64,000 bases of DNA from CAVRJC01 sp963721435. GTDB taxonomy: Bacteria > Actinomycetota > Acidimicrobiia > IMCC26256 > DASPTH01. The translations under genes were made by a program, and so were the position numbers. Under the pieces are notes generated by a model that made no database searches, was not told the DNA's origin, and saw only the letters and a list, made by a program, of their open reading frames with translations. Of the stretch, positions 24,902 through 34,755 are shown one piece after another (the first letter of the stretch is position 1; every line of letters starts with the position of its first letter). Location: the NCBI GenBank assembly GCA_963721435.1, contig CAVRJC010000007.1, positions 124,001-188,000 on the forward strand. The letters are read 5' to 3'.

Positions 24902-26611
24902 TCAGCTCTTGGTGCTCGGACACCCCTTGCAGTCATAGGTCGGTGCCACGTCCGAAGCCGGCAATGAGTCGAACTGGCAGATCGAGCTGCTCATGTCGAA
25001 CAACTTCGGTGCCGTGGTCGGCCACTTGCTGGCGTAGTACCGCTTCGCGCCGCTCGGGTAGCACATCCGACCGGTGCCGTCGTTGAAGAGGATCTTGCCC
25101 TTCCCGACGTCGGTGGGGTTCCACCACATCAATGCGTAGTCGAGACCCACCGTCGCGTACTCGTTGTACGGGAGGCCCGAGGTACGGCCGTAGCCGAACA
25201 TGAAGCTCTGGAGCTGGTCAGTCGCCGCACCACCGTAGGCCGGCATCGCGAACAGGCCCTGCTGGAAGGTCTGCGGCGTGAGCTTCGGCCCCGCGAGCAT
25301 GATGCCCGCGTTGACGGTGTACAGCGTGCCGACGGTGCCGGCCGAGTAGTTGCCCTTGTTGGGGCCCCAGTACCAGTTGAACCAGTTCACCTGCGGGTCG
25401 TTGATGCCGGCAACGTACAGCGGCAGGCTCCCGATCCCGAAGGTGTGAGCCATCTGCTTCGGGTCGTTGCTGCGAGCGGTCACCTCGATGTCCTGGGCGC
25501 CGAAGCCCGGGAAGAACCACTCGGGGTACCAGTCGAGCTTGGTCGCCGCGTCCATGAGGAGACGAGTCATCTGCGCGCTCGCGAAGACCGTCACCGTCGT
25601 GACACCGTCGTCCTTGAGCTTGGCAGCCAGGGTCGGTGCCTCGGTCTGGTTGGCGGCCAGCGTCGCGGCGGTCGACGTGTCGACGGGCACCGAGTAGGTC
25701 ACCTCGGTCTTCACGACGCCGTTCTTGCCTCCGTACTTCTTCAACAAGGTCGGGAAGCTGTCGTAGCTCAACCCGGTCGACGGCTTGATCACACCGAGGA
25801 CGCGGGTCTTGGTCTTGTCGGCGGCGTTCCCCGAGTACTCGGCGGGCTTGCCGACGAACATCTTGCCGAGCACCTCGGCGCCGTTGACCGCCGACGCGTC
25901 GGAGTCGAAGCCGCCGAGCCACACGTACGGCGCCTGGGCCACGGCGTCGGAGTTCGTGCCGCCGCAGTTGAACGCCATGATCTTCGCCTGCGCGACCGCG
26001 AGGCCGAAGATGCGCCCACCACCGGCCGCGCCGCCGTTGCAGACCACGCCGAACGGCTTCATGCCGATCACGCTGATCGCGTCAGCGCGTTGCTCGGCTT
26101 CGCCCGCCCCGGTTGGGTGGAAGAACTGGAAGTCGATCGTGCGGCCCCACGTCTGGAAGTTCTGCGTGAGCACTGCTTCCCAGTCGGGATACGTGTCTTC
26201 GATGTCGGCGCACGCACCCGTCGCGCGGTTCGGCGTCGTGCACGACACGCCGGGCAACGTGCGCGCGGTCACTTGCTGGTCGTGCGTCGGGACGACGACC
26301 ACGATCTTGATCGCGTCCTTGGTGACGCCCTGGTAGGTCGCGCCGCCGTTGTTCGCACCCTTGGCGAACGGCTTCACGCATGGTGCCCGCTGCTGGTAGG
26401 GATAGGCGAGCTTGCCGTCCTTCGGGTCGCAGTACGGCGCGTTCTTCGCCGCCGCGGTGCCGACGCCGGCGGCCTTCACCGCCGGACCGACCTTCACCTG
26501 GCCGGCTGCGAGCGTCGCCATTGCGCCGAGCACCAGTGCGGTGACGACGAGCATGACGATCGACTTCGCGGCCGCCCGCTGGCGCGCGCCTCGCGTGCGA
26601 ACGTGAGTCAC
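24902..26611 (-). CDS. Type 1 periplasmic solute-binding protein (branched-chain amino-acid-like)
   Basis: A 569-residue exported protein. A signal peptide (SIVMLVVTALVLGAMATLAA) leads to the segment NAPYCDPKDGKLAYPYQQRA, also seen in the tandem copy, then a two-lobed type 1 binding fold (IKIVVVVPTHDQQ; AKIMAFNCGGTNSDAVAQAP; DWYPEWFFPGFGAQDIEV). It ends with CKGCPSTKS, a pair of Cys near the C-terminus also shared with the copy. It should capture a small molecule outside the cell. No transporter subunits are next to it. GTG 26611 has a G-run upstream; an in-frame ATG lies at 26638. Confidence 0.87.
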   Translation of the reverse strand: MTHVRTRGARQRAAAKSIVMLVVTALVLGAMATLAAGQVKVGPAVKAAGVGTAAAKNAPYCDPKDGKLAYPYQQRAPCVKPFAKGANNGGATYQGVTKDAIKIVVVVPTHDQQVTARTLPGVSCTTPNRATGACADIEDTYPDWEAVLTQNFQTWGRTIDFQFFHPTGAGEAEQRADAISVIGMKPFGVVCNGGAAGGGRIFGLAVAQAKIMAFNCGGTNSDAVAQAPYVWLGGFDSDASAVNGAEVLGKMFVGKPAEYSGNAADKTKTRVLGVIKPSTGLSYDSFPTLLKKYGGKNGVVKTEVTYSVPVDTSTAATLAANQTEAPTLAAKLKDDGVTTVTVFASAQMTRLLMDAATKLDWYPEWFFPGFGAQDIEVTARSNDPKQMAHTFGIGSLPLYVAGINDPQVNWFNWYWGPNKGNYSAGTVGTLYTVNAGIMLAGPKLTPQTFQQGLFAMPAYGGAATDQLQSFMFGYGRTSGLPYNEYATVGLDYALMWWNPTDVGKGKILFNDGTGRMCYPSGAKRYYASKWPTTAPKLFDMSSSICQFDSLPASDVAPTYDCKGCPSTKS

Positions 26612-26750
26612 AGTTCCCCCCCGGTCTCCGTGCTGCATCTGCCGATTCTGGACGGACTCTTACCGATACCGACGGCCATTGTCTACTGAGCCGGTCCAAA
26701 TGTCCCGTCACCTGGGCGGACTTTTCCGGAGACGCGTACTGTCGCCGCCC

Positions 26751-27973
26751 GTGGCAGTCGCGACCAATCGCTCATTGCGCGCGTTGGCCGGCCGCAATTT
26801 CCGCCTCTACTTCACCGGTCAGATCGTCTCCACCATCGGTACGTGGATGCAGCTGCTGGCCCAGAGCTGGCTCGTGCTCGCAACTCACGGACAGCGGCGT
26901 CGCCCTCGGGGTGAATGTGACGCTCCAGACGTTGCCGTTGCTCGTGTTCGGCGTGTGGGCCGGTGGGATCGCCGACCGTGTCGACAACCGCAAGCTGCTG
27001 ATCGTCACCGCCGTCCTCGGGATGGGCCAGGCCCTCGGCCTGGGCGTGCTCGTCGCGACCGGCTCGGTGACGACGGGTTGGGTCTACGCGTTCTCGTTCC
27101 TGTTCGGGCTCGTGTTCGCGTTCGACCGCCCCGCCGCCAACGCGCTGTTGTTCGAGCTCGTCGGCCCCGCCGACCTCCCGAGCGCGGTCGGGCTCAACAG
27201 TGTGATCCAGTCAGCCGGGCGCCTGGTGGGCCCCGCGATCGGTGGCGTGGTCATTGCGACGGCGGGGATCTCGGTGTGCTTCTTCGCCAATGCCGCGTCG
27301 TTCCTCGCGGTCATCGGCGCACTCGCGCTGCTGCGGAAGCGGGAGATGTTCGCCCGCATCCGCCATGCGGACCGGCGCGGTCACCTGCGCGCGGGATTGC
27401 GCTACGTCCGAGAACGCCAAGACCTCCGCGTCGCCCTGATCGTGATGGCGTTCGTCGGGATCTTCGCGTACAACTTCATGGTCCTCGTCCCGTCGATGGT
27501 GAAGTTCGAGTACCACGCAGGCCCGGGAGCACTCGGCGCGGTGCAGGCGATCAGTGGCGTGGGATCCGTGATCGGTGGGCTCGTCATCGCGTCGGTCGGG
27601 CGACCGACGCTCCGGTTGCTCGGCTTCGCGACCATTGTGTTCGGGCTCCTGATCGCGGGCTCGGCCGCGATGCCCGAGCTCGTGGGCTACGCGATCATCT
27701 GGCTCCCGCTGGGTGCGGCGTCGTCGGTGTTCAGCGCGGTCGATCAGATGGTCCTCCAGCACGGCACCGATCCCGAGTACCAGGGCCGGGTGATGAGCCT
27801 GTTCGCGATCGCGTGGTGGGGACCACGCCGATCGGGTCGATCGTGATGGGCGTCGTGGTCCAGGAGGTGTCGCCGCGTGCCGCGCTGGCCTGGGTGCGGC
27901 GTCGGCGCTCCTCGCCGGCTCGGTCGTGCTGTGGCTGCGACGGCAGGTACCCGCCGAAGCAGCGCCCGCGTAG
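26751..27973 (+). CDS. MFS exporter (enterobactin-exporter-like), frameshifted three times
   Basis: A major-facilitator protein. RNFRLYFTGQIVSTIGTWMQ and QSWLVL form helix 1. The frame then slips near 26885 to LTDSGVALGVNVTLQTLPLL and on through GGIADRVDNRKLLI (the MFS loop 2-3 signature), FDRPAANALLFELVGPADLP and SVVFSAV-like helices. It slips again near 27830 to TTPIGSIVMGVVVQ and near 27900 to a final helix LLAGSVVLWLRRQV. The family (PF05977-like) exports small molecules by proton antiport. The substrate is unknown. It ends 22 bases before dxs. Conserved sequence across each break favours indel errors. Confidence 0.78.
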
Positions 27974-27995
27974 CGGGCCAGGTACCGTTCACCCA

Positions 27996-29741
27996 GTGCG
28001 GCTCGAATCGATCAACGGTCCGGCGGACCTGCGGGCGCTCGATGCAGAGCAGTTGCGCGCGCTCGCGGCCGAGATCCGCGCCACGCTGATCGACGCGGTG
28101 GCCGTCAACGGCGGCCACCTCGGCTCGAACCTGGGTGCGGTCGAGCTCACGCTGGCGCTGCACCGGGTCTTCGACTCGCCCCGTGATGCCATCGTGTGGG
28201 ACACCGGCCACCAGGCCTACGTGCACAAGCTCGTCACCGGGCGCCAGGAGGGATTCCCGCAGCTACGCAAGGCGGGCGGGCTCTCGGGCTACCCGTCCCG
28301 CAGCGAGTCGGAGCACGACATCGTCGAGAACAGCCACGCGTCCACGTCGTTGAGCTACGCGTTCGGGCTCGCGGTGGCGCGTGACGCGGCCCACGACGAC
28401 ACGCACGTCGTCGCGGTCATCGGCGACGGCGCGCTCACGGGCGGGCTCGCCTACGAGGCGCTCAACAACCTCGGCCACAGCGGCCGGCGGGCGATCGTCG
28501 TCCTGAACGACAACGGCCGCTGCTACGCGCCGACGGTGTCGCGGCTCACCGCGGCGGCCGAGAGCCCCGGCAACACCGCCGCGTTCTTCACCGCCCTCGG
28601 CCTCGACTACCGCGGTCCGATCGACGGCCACGACATCGCCGCGCTCGAAGACGCGTTCCGCTCCGCCGCGGAGTTCGACGGCCCGGTCGTCGTGCACGTG
28701 CTCACGCACAAGGGCTTCGGGTACGCGCCGGCGGAGACGGACGACGAGAAGCGCCTGCACGACGTCGGCGCGTTCGACCCGAACACGGGGCTCGCGCACG
28801 CGGGCAGCTCGGCGTCGTACACGGTTGCGTTCACGCGTGCGCTCATCGAGCTGGCCGAGCGCCACCCCGAGATCGTCGCCATCACCGCGGGGATGCCGGG
28901 CTCCACCGGTCTGCTCCCGTTCGCGGCACGCTTCCCCGATCGGTACTTCGACGTCGGTATCGCCGAGCAGCACGCGGTCACCGCGGCAGCGGGCATGGCG
29001 ATGCGGGGCCTCCGACCGGTCGTCGCCATCTACTCCACCTTCCTCTCACGCGCGTGGGACCAGCTCGTGTACGACGTCGGGTTGCACGGCGTGCCCGTCG
29101 TGCTGTGCGTCGATCGCGCAGGGATCACCGGTGACGACGGCCCCAGCCACCACGGCCTCTACGACCTCGCGTTGCTCACGAAGATCCCAGGCCTCACGCT
29201 GTACGCACCATCGTCCTACGAGGAAGTCGGGGTGATGCTGGGCGACGCCATCGAGCGCGCGTCCGGGCCGGTCGCACTGCGCTGGCCGAAGACGACGGCC
29301 CGCCACGTGAGTGCGGAGGAAGTCGGCAGCGGTCGCGCCGCGCGGAAGGTCCGCACCGGCGACGACGTCTGCATCCTCGCGGTCGGGAAGATGGTCGCCG
29401 CCGCGGAGGAGGCCGCCGAGCTGCTCGACGCGCGCGAGATCAGCACGACGGTGTGGGACGTGCGGGTGGTGCCGCCCGACACCCGGATGCTCGCGGACGC
29501 ACGGCGCCACGCGCTCGTGGTCACCGCAGAAGACGGCATCGCCGAAGGGGGGGTGGGATCCCTGCTCGCGAGCTCGATCGCGCGCGGCGAAGGCGACCCG
29601 CTCGCGATCATCACCCTCGGCACACCACTCGAGTACCTCCCGCACGGCAAGCCCGCCGACCTGCTCGCGAACCTCGGCCTCGACGGCCAGGGCATCGCTG
29701 CGTCGGTGCTCAAGGCGCTCGACGACACAGCGCGCGGCTAG
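27996..29741 (+). CDS. dxs: 1-deoxy-D-xylulose-5-phosphate synthase
   Basis: A 581-residue thiamine-diphosphate enzyme that condenses pyruvate and glyceraldehyde 3-phosphate in the first step of the MEP isoprenoid pathway. Motifs: IVWDTGHQAYVHKLVTGRQ, the ThDP signature AVIGDGALTGGLAYEALNN with NDNGR, GIAEQHAVTAAAGMAMRG (the catalytic Glu region) and DRAGITGDDGPSHHG. It is about 50 residues shorter than many Dxs proteins but covers all three domains; another dxs copy may exist elsewhere. GTG 27996 is chosen, since the same open frame runs through the MFS gene. Followed 70 bases later by aceE. Confidence 0.92.
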   Translation: MRLESINGPADLRALDAEQLRALAAEIRATLIDAVAVNGGHLGSNLGAVELTLALHRVFDSPRDAIVWDTGHQAYVHKLVTGRQEGFPQLRKAGGLSGYPSRSESEHDIVENSHASTSLSYAFGLAVARDAAHDDTHVVAVIGDGALTGGLAYEALNNLGHSGRRAIVVLNDNGRCYAPTVSRLTAAAESPGNTAAFFTALGLDYRGPIDGHDIAALEDAFRSAAEFDGPVVVHVLTHKGFGYAPAETDDEKRLHDVGAFDPNTGLAHAGSSASYTVAFTRALIELAERHPEIVAITAGMPGSTGLLPFAARFPDRYFDVGIAEQHAVTAAAGMAMRGLRPVVAIYSTFLSRAWDQLVYDVGLHGVPVVLCVDRAGITGDDGPSHHGLYDLALLTKIPGLTLYAPSSYEEVGVMLGDAIERASGPVALRWPKTTARHVSAEEVGSGRAARKVRTGDDVCILAVGKMVAAAEEAAELLDAREISTTVWDVRVVPPDTRMLADARRHALVVTAEDGIAEGGVGSLLASSIARGEGDPLAIITLGTPLEYLPHGKPADLLANLGLDGQGIAASVLKALDDTARG

Positions 29742-29811
29742 CCCACTCCGGGGTCGTAACCTGGCCTCAGGGGGAGCAGGCCAGGAGCACGCACCAGGAG
29801 AAGAGGTTCGA

Positions 29812-32499
29812 GTGTTCATCGACGGATTCGTGCACCAACTCCCCGACGTCGACCCGCAAGAGACGAAGGAATGGCTCGAGTCCCTCGACGCAGTGATCGC
29901 CGCAGGCGGCCGTTCCCGGGCGCGGTACCTCTTGGCTCGCCTGATGGAGAGCGCGCGCGAACAAGCTGTCGGCGTTCCTGCGATGGTCACGACCGACTAC
30001 ATCAACACGATCCCGGCCGAGCAGGAGTCGTGGTTCCCGGGAGACGAGACGCTCGAGCGCCGCATCCGTGCGCACATCCGGTGGAACGCGATGGCGATGG
30101 TCGACCGCTCGAACCACCGCTTCGACGCGCTCGGCGGGCACTTGTCGACCTTCGCGTCGGCGGCCGCGCTCTACGACGTCGGGTTCAACCACTTCTTCCG
30201 CGGCAAGTCCGACGGTGGTCGCGGTGACCAGATCTTCTTCCAGGGTCACGCGGCGCCGGGGATCTACGCGCGTGCGTTCCTCGAGGGCCGCATCAACGAC
30301 GACCAACTCGACCGGTTCCGGCGCGAGGTCGACGGCGGCGGGCTCCCGAGCTATCCGCACCCGCGGCGCATGCCCGGGTTCTGGGAGTTCCCGACCGTGT
30401 CGATGGGCCTGGGCCCGCTCAACGCCGTCCATCAGGCGCGGCTGAACCGCTACCTGCTGCACCACGAGATCGCCGACACGAGCGCGTCGAAGGTCTGGAT
30501 GTTCGCGGGCGACGGCGAGATGGACGAGCCGGAGGCGACCGCGGGGTTGTCGATCGCAGCACGCGAGCAGCTCGACAACCTGATCTTCGTCGTCAACTGC
30601 AACTTGCAGCGGCTCGACGGCCCTGTGCGCGGCAACGGCAAGATCATCCAGGAGCTCGAGGCGATCTTCCGAGGCGCCGGATGGAACGTGATCAAGGTGG
30701 TGTGGGGTCGCGCGTGGGACGACCTGCTCGCGCGCGATGTCGACGGTGTGCTCGTGAACAAGATGAACGCGACCGTCGACGGTGAGTTCCAGAAGTACGC
30801 GGTCGAGAGCGGCTCGTACATCCGCGAGCACTTCTTCGGCCCCGACCCGCGACTGCAGAAGATGGTGGAGCACCTCTCCGACGACGACCTCCGCATGCTG
30901 CCGCGCGGCGGGCACGACTACCGCAAGCTGTACGCGGCCTACAAGATGGCGGTCGAGCACGAGGGCAGCCCGACCGTGATCCTCGCCAAGACGATCAAGG
31001 GGTGGACGCTCGGCCAGAGCATCGCGGGCCGCAACGCGACGCACCAGATCAAGAAGCTCACCGCGCCGGAGCTCAAGGCGTTCCGCGACACGCTGCAGCT
31101 GCCGATCCCCGACTCCGAGCTCGACGACGGTGACCCGCCCTACTGGCACCCGGGTACCGACTCGCCGGAGTTCGAGTACATGATGGCGCGTCGGCGTGCG
31201 CTCGACGGCCCGGTGCCCGAGCGCGTGGTGCGCACCAAGACGCTGCCGATGCCCGCGACCGACGCGTACGCCGACGTGCTCGCAGGCACCGGCGAGAAGG
31301 TGCAGGCGAGCACCACCACTGCGTTCGCGCGGCTGATCCGCAACCTGTTGCGCGATCCCGGCATCGGCACGCGCGTGTTGCCGATCATCCCCGACGAAGC
31401 GCGTACGTTCGGGCTCGACGCGCTGTTCCGCGAGTACAAGATCTACGCGCCGTTCGGTCAGCTGTACGACCCCGTCGACTCCGACCTCCTTCTGTCGTAC
31501 CGCGAGGCTCGCAACGGCCGCATCCTCGAGGAAGGCATCACCGAGGCGGGATCGATGGCGTCGTTCACTGCCGCGGGCACCGCGTACGCGACGTGGGGCG
31601 AGCCGATCATCCCGTTCTTCATCTTCTATTCGATGTTCGGGTTCCAGCGTGTGGGCGACCTCATCTGGTCGTTCGGCGACCAACGCGGGCGCGGGTTCCT
31701 CCTCGGAGCCACCGCCGGCCGTACGACGCTCGCGGGCGAGGGCCTGCAGCACTGCGACGGCCAGAGCCAGTTGCTGGCGTCGGCGTACCCGAACTGCCGT
31801 GCCTACGACCCCGCGTTCGCCTACGAGATGGGCGTGATCATCCGCGACGGCATCGAGCGGATGTACGGGCCCGAGCCCGAGGACTGCTTCTACTACCTCA
31901 CGCTCTACAACGAGAACTACGTGATGCCCGCGATGCCCGAGGGTGTCGAAGACGGCATCGTGCGCGGCCTGTACCGGTACGCCGCGGCACCCGAGCCGCG
32001 CAAGCACCGCGCCCAGGTGTTCGCGAGCGGGACCGCGATGCTCGCTGCGCTCGACGCGCAGCGGATCCTCGCCGACGAGTACGACGTCGCCGTCGACGTG
32101 TGGAGCGCGACGAGCTACAAGCTGCTCCGCGAAGACGGCCTCAGTGCCGAACGGTGGAACCGACTGCACCCCACAGAGCCCGAGCGCACGCCATACGTCA
32201 CCGAGTTGCTGCGCGACACCGAAGGACCCGTCGTCGCGGTCACCGACTTCATGAAGGCAGTGCCCGACCAGATCGCGCGCTTCGTGCCCGCGCCGTTCGC
32301 GTCACTCGGCACCGACGGCTACGGCTACTCGGACACGCGCGTCGCGCTGCGGCGTCACTTCGAGGTCGACGCGCCGAGCATCGTCGTCGCGGTGCTCCAC
32401 GGCCTTGCGGGCACCGACGCGATCAAGGCCGAGACCGTGCACGAAGCCATCACGCGTTTCGACATCGACCCCGACAAGATCGACCCCCGCCTCGCGTAA
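29812..32499 (+). CDS. aceE: Pyruvate dehydrogenase E1 component, homodimeric type
   Basis: An 895-residue ThDP enzyme that decarboxylates pyruvate and passes the acetyl group to the lipoyl domain of E2. The start IPAEQESWFPGDETLERRIR and FFQGHAAPGIYARAFLEGR are typical AceE. The ThDP motif is MFAGDGEMDEPEATAGLS with NCNLQRLDGPVRGN. A second signature lies in MFGFQRVGDLIWSFGDQR. GTG 29812 has AGGAGAAGAGG upstream. Full length; a single gene, as in actinobacteria, where E2 is encoded elsewhere. The pyruvate-using neighbour dxs may share regulation. Confidence 0.96.
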   Translation: MFIDGFVHQLPDVDPQETKEWLESLDAVIAAGGRSRARYLLARLMESAREQAVGVPAMVTTDYINTIPAEQESWFPGDETLERRIRAHIRWNAMAMVDRSNHRFDALGGHLSTFASAAALYDVGFNHFFRGKSDGGRGDQIFFQGHAAPGIYARAFLEGRINDDQLDRFRREVDGGGLPSYPHPRRMPGFWEFPTVSMGLGPLNAVHQARLNRYLLHHEIADTSASKVWMFAGDGEMDEPEATAGLSIAAREQLDNLIFVVNCNLQRLDGPVRGNGKIIQELEAIFRGAGWNVIKVVWGRAWDDLLARDVDGVLVNKMNATVDGEFQKYAVESGSYIREHFFGPDPRLQKMVEHLSDDDLRMLPRGGHDYRKLYAAYKMAVEHEGSPTVILAKTIKGWTLGQSIAGRNATHQIKKLTAPELKAFRDTLQLPIPDSELDDGDPPYWHPGTDSPEFEYMMARRRALDGPVPERVVRTKTLPMPATDAYADVLAGTGEKVQASTTTAFARLIRNLLRDPGIGTRVLPIIPDEARTFGLDALFREYKIYAPFGQLYDPVDSDLLLSYREARNGRILEEGITEAGSMASFTAAGTAYATWGEPIIPFFIFYSMFGFQRVGDLIWSFGDQRGRGFLLGATAGRTTLAGEGLQHCDGQSQLLASAYPNCRAYDPAFAYEMGVIIRDGIERMYGPEPEDCFYYLTLYNENYVMPAMPEGVEDGIVRGLYRYAAAPEPRKHRAQVFASGTAMLAALDAQRILADEYDVAVDVWSATSYKLLREDGLSAERWNRLHPTEPERTPYVTELLRDTEGPVVAVTDFMKAVPDQIARFVPAPFASLGTDGYGYSDTRVALRRHFEVDAPSIVVAVLHGLAGTDAIKAETVHEAITRFDIDPDKIDPRLA

Positions 32500-33033
32500 A
32501 TGCCCCGTCATCCGCGTCGCCCGCGACTCCCCGCGAAGAGCCGTCAGAAGTGGCGGATGTAGCCACTGGAAGTGACGATTCCTCGCGTCGACGGAGGTGA
32601 TGCGACGTCAACTCGCGCGGCGGTTGTCGTCCTCGCGGAGGGGATCGTCGTTGAGCGGGTCGTCATCGAGCGGGTCATCGTCGTCCCACTCGTCGTCGTC
32701 ATCGTCGTCGACGTCTTCGGCATCGAGGTCGACGTCGGCCAACGTGCCGCTTCCCTCAACGAAGAGGCCGTCATCGAAACCCTGCTTGAGCTCTCGCGCC
32801 TCGCGGAACCGCCGAGCTCGTCCTTTTCTCGCCACCTCACACCTGCCTTACAACCTCGCGCCGCGCCAATCACGCCCGTCTCGACCGGCGGTGACGGTCA
32901 AGGGCTCCATGATGCCGCAGCGGGAGCCTCGCCGCGTACCGTTCTCCGTCCGAGTTCGACCAGTTTCAGGCGAACTGCCCGAGTTTCTTTCTCGCGGACT
33001 GCTCGGATGCCGGTTGGCTATCCTCACGCCGTC
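32500..33033. other. Intergenic stretch between aceE and tRNA-Val
   Basis: It contains only one possible short gene, on the minus strand at 32608-32835. The remaining sequence shows no conserved motif or clear terminator. Plus-strand open frames here are runs of Asp/Glu anticodons read backwards. Confidence 0.5.
32608..32835 (-). CDS. Small protein with basic head and Asp-rich tail
   Basis: A 75-residue ORF from GTG 32835. The first 20 residues are basic (MARKGRARRFREARELKQ), then a neutral segment, then an extreme acidic tail with DDDDDDEWDDDDP and two PLDDDP/PLNDDP repeats. AGGTG lies close upstream of the GTG. Such bipolar composition is seen in small nucleic-acid or ribosome-associated proteins, but no family is recognised. 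The GTC/ATC-type plus-strand sequence could make it look more gene-like than it is. Confidence 0.45.
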   Translation of the reverse strand: MARKGRARRFREARELKQGFDDGLFVEGSGTLADVDLDAEDVDDDDDDEWDDDDPLDDDPLNDDPLREDDNRRAS

Positions 33034-33107
33034 GGGCGATTGGCTCAGTTGGTTAGAGCGCTGCCTTCACACGGCAGAGGTCATGGGTTCGAGTCCCGTA
33101 TCGCCCA
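33034..33107 (+). tRNA. tRNA-Val (anticodon CAC)
   Basis: A 74-nt cloverleaf. The acceptor stem pairs GGGCGAT with ATCGCCC, and the discriminator is A at 33107. The anticodon stem CTGCC/GGCAG encloses loop TTCACAC, with CAC at 33068-33070. The T stem ATGGG/CCCGT encloses TTCGAGT. The CCA end is not encoded as a full triplet. It reads valine GUG codons. Confidence 0.97.
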
Positions 33108-33526
33108 CCGAGAAAGCCCGGCGATTTTTCTCCGCGGTTCCTGCCTGCCCATCTCGTCGGGAGCGTCCGTCACCCGAGTTTCCGAGCTCGGCAACCGGTG
33201 CCCGTAGCGGTGTGGCGCAGATCGTGGAGCCTGAGGCCCTCGTAGTGGGTCCTAGCGCCGTCTCCTCGTCCTTGGTGAGCTCGCCGAACCCGGCCGCAAC
33301 GGTTGCCGGCTGCCAGACCCGCCGGCGGAATCGCGAGGGTGGTGCACGGCAGTTCGCGACTGTGACGCGCGTTGGCCGCGGGCGCGGATCCGAGTCATCG
33401 GTTTCGTTGTGAATGACGAGCGAGTGGAAGGGTCCACCGGGTCCTTGGGTCGCGCCGCCCGGAGGAGGTCGAGGTGCCGGGGACCATTACCGATGGTTGG
33501 GTCCGTGTCTGCTAGAACCTCGCTCC
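33108..33526. other. Intergenic stretch between tRNA-Val(CAC) and the Gly-rich protein
   Basis: Nothing with coding character is seen in these 419 bases. An upstream in-frame extension of the Gly-rich ORF to 33413 is Pro/Gly-rich without a signal sequence and is not used. A stretch ending ATTACCGATGG near 33487-33497 recalls the end of c-di-GMP-I riboswitches, but the GCAAA core is absent. Confidence 0.5.
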
Positions 33527-34588
33527 ATGACTCGTTTTCGTTTCGCGGCTTTGTTGGTGGCCTTGGCGTTGGTGGCGGCGTTTGGTTTGTCGTCGGTCGC
33601 GCCGCATGCGGATGCGGCGACGATCACCGGCGGTGACAAGGGCGGGGCGGACATCACGGTCGCGAACGGCGATGTGCTCTCGGGCACGTTGACGAATGTC
33701 GGGACGTTCACGATTCCTGCTGGGGTGACGGTCACGGTCGCTCCGGGTACTGCGTTGTCGATCACCGCGGTAAAGATCGTGATCGACGGGGTCTTGGACG
33801 GCACGGGTCAGGGATCGGCTGGTGGCCAGCCCACGACCGGTGACAGCGATCCTGGGGTGGCGGGTTCGGGTCCTGGAGCTGGAGGTGGCGGCGGGTTCGG
33901 TGCGTGTGTGCATGGTTCCGGCGGAGGCGGCGGGGGATATGGCGGTGCGGGTGGCGACAGTTCACTCAGCGACGCGGGCGGGGGGGTGACGCCCGGTACC
34001 GGCGGTCCGAGCTACGGGACCGACACCGGATCTGACATCGCGATGGGTTCTGGCGGCGGGTCGGGCGCCAACCACTGCGCGGCATACCCGCCGTATGTCG
34101 GTGCCGCGGGAGGAGCGGGTGGCGCATCGATCACCCTCGCCGGCGAGATTCATCTCAGCGGATCAATCCTGGCGAACGGTGCCGACGGCGTCGACGGCGA
34201 CAGCACTGGCCCTTATGGTGACGCAGCCGGTGGCGGGGGTTCCGGTGGAGGGATCCGACTCGACGGTGCGCTGACGCTCAACGGCGTCATCAGCGCGAAG
34301 GGCGGCAATGGCGGCGACGCGTCACCCGACATCTTCGCGCAATCAGGTGGCGGCGGCGGGGGTGGCCGCATCAAACTCACCGGGACTTTGACTCCGGGCG
34401 GAACATTCACCACCAGCGTGGCCGCCGGATTTGCCGGGACACGCACCGGGACCGGGACGCCCGGCGTCGACGGCAGTCCCGGCGTGCTCTCGAACACAAC
34501 CACCGCGCCGGTGCAGCCCGTCGCCCCCGTCCAACCCGACGCACCCGCCGCGGCACCGATCGTGATCCTGCCGACCTTCACCGGCTAA
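33527..34588 (+). CDS. Glycine-rich secreted protein
   Basis: A 353-residue exported protein. A signal peptide (MTRFRFAALLVALALVAAFG, cleaved after a HADAA segment) precedes a beta-rich region (TITGGDKGGADITVANGDVL; TFTIPAGVTVTVAPGT) resembling parallel beta-helix or adhesin-like proteins, then long Gly-rich loops (GSGGGGGGYGGAGG) and a Pro/Ala tail. There is no LPXTG signal or C-terminal helix. Its first 60 codons use TTG, TTT and GGT more than its neighbours do, hinting at a different origin. Convergent with the pilin gene. A surface or matrix role is inferred. Confidence 0.75.
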   Translation: MTRFRFAALLVALALVAAFGLSSVAPHADAATITGGDKGGADITVANGDVLSGTLTNVGTFTIPAGVTVTVAPGTALSITAVKIVIDGVLDGTGQGSAGGQPTTGDSDPGVAGSGPGAGGGGGFGACVHGSGGGGGGYGGAGGDSSLSDAGGGVTPGTGGPSYGTDTGSDIAMGSGGGSGANHCAAYPPYVGAAGGAGGASITLAGEIHLSGSILANGADGVDGDSTGPYGDAAGGGGSGGGIRLDGALTLNGVISAKGGNGGDASPDIFAQSGGGGGGGRIKLTGTLTPGGTFTTSVAAGFAGTRTGTGTPGVDGSPGVLSNTTTAPVQPVAPVQPDAPAAAPIVILPTFTG

Positions 34589-34755
34589 GACCCAGCGGCG
34601 CACGCGTGCGACGTGATTCGCGTCACTCGATGTAGGCGCCATGTCGACAGCGCGATTCACAGGCAATCGTGGCGCGCCGCGAGGTAGGCCGCGGTGAACA
34701 CCAACATCCCCAGTCGCGGGATCGCGATCGCCCGGTTCACCGGTTTTGATCTTGG

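Noticed and set aside
29767..32169. Minus-strand open frame of 800 codons
   Set aside because: It lies opposite aceE, which has complete family motifs; the long frame results from high GC at third positions.
33440..33500. Possible c-di-GMP-I riboswitch ahead of the Gly-rich protein
   Set aside because: Only the ATTACCGATGG-like end resembles the class; the GCAAA core and the paired helices are absent.
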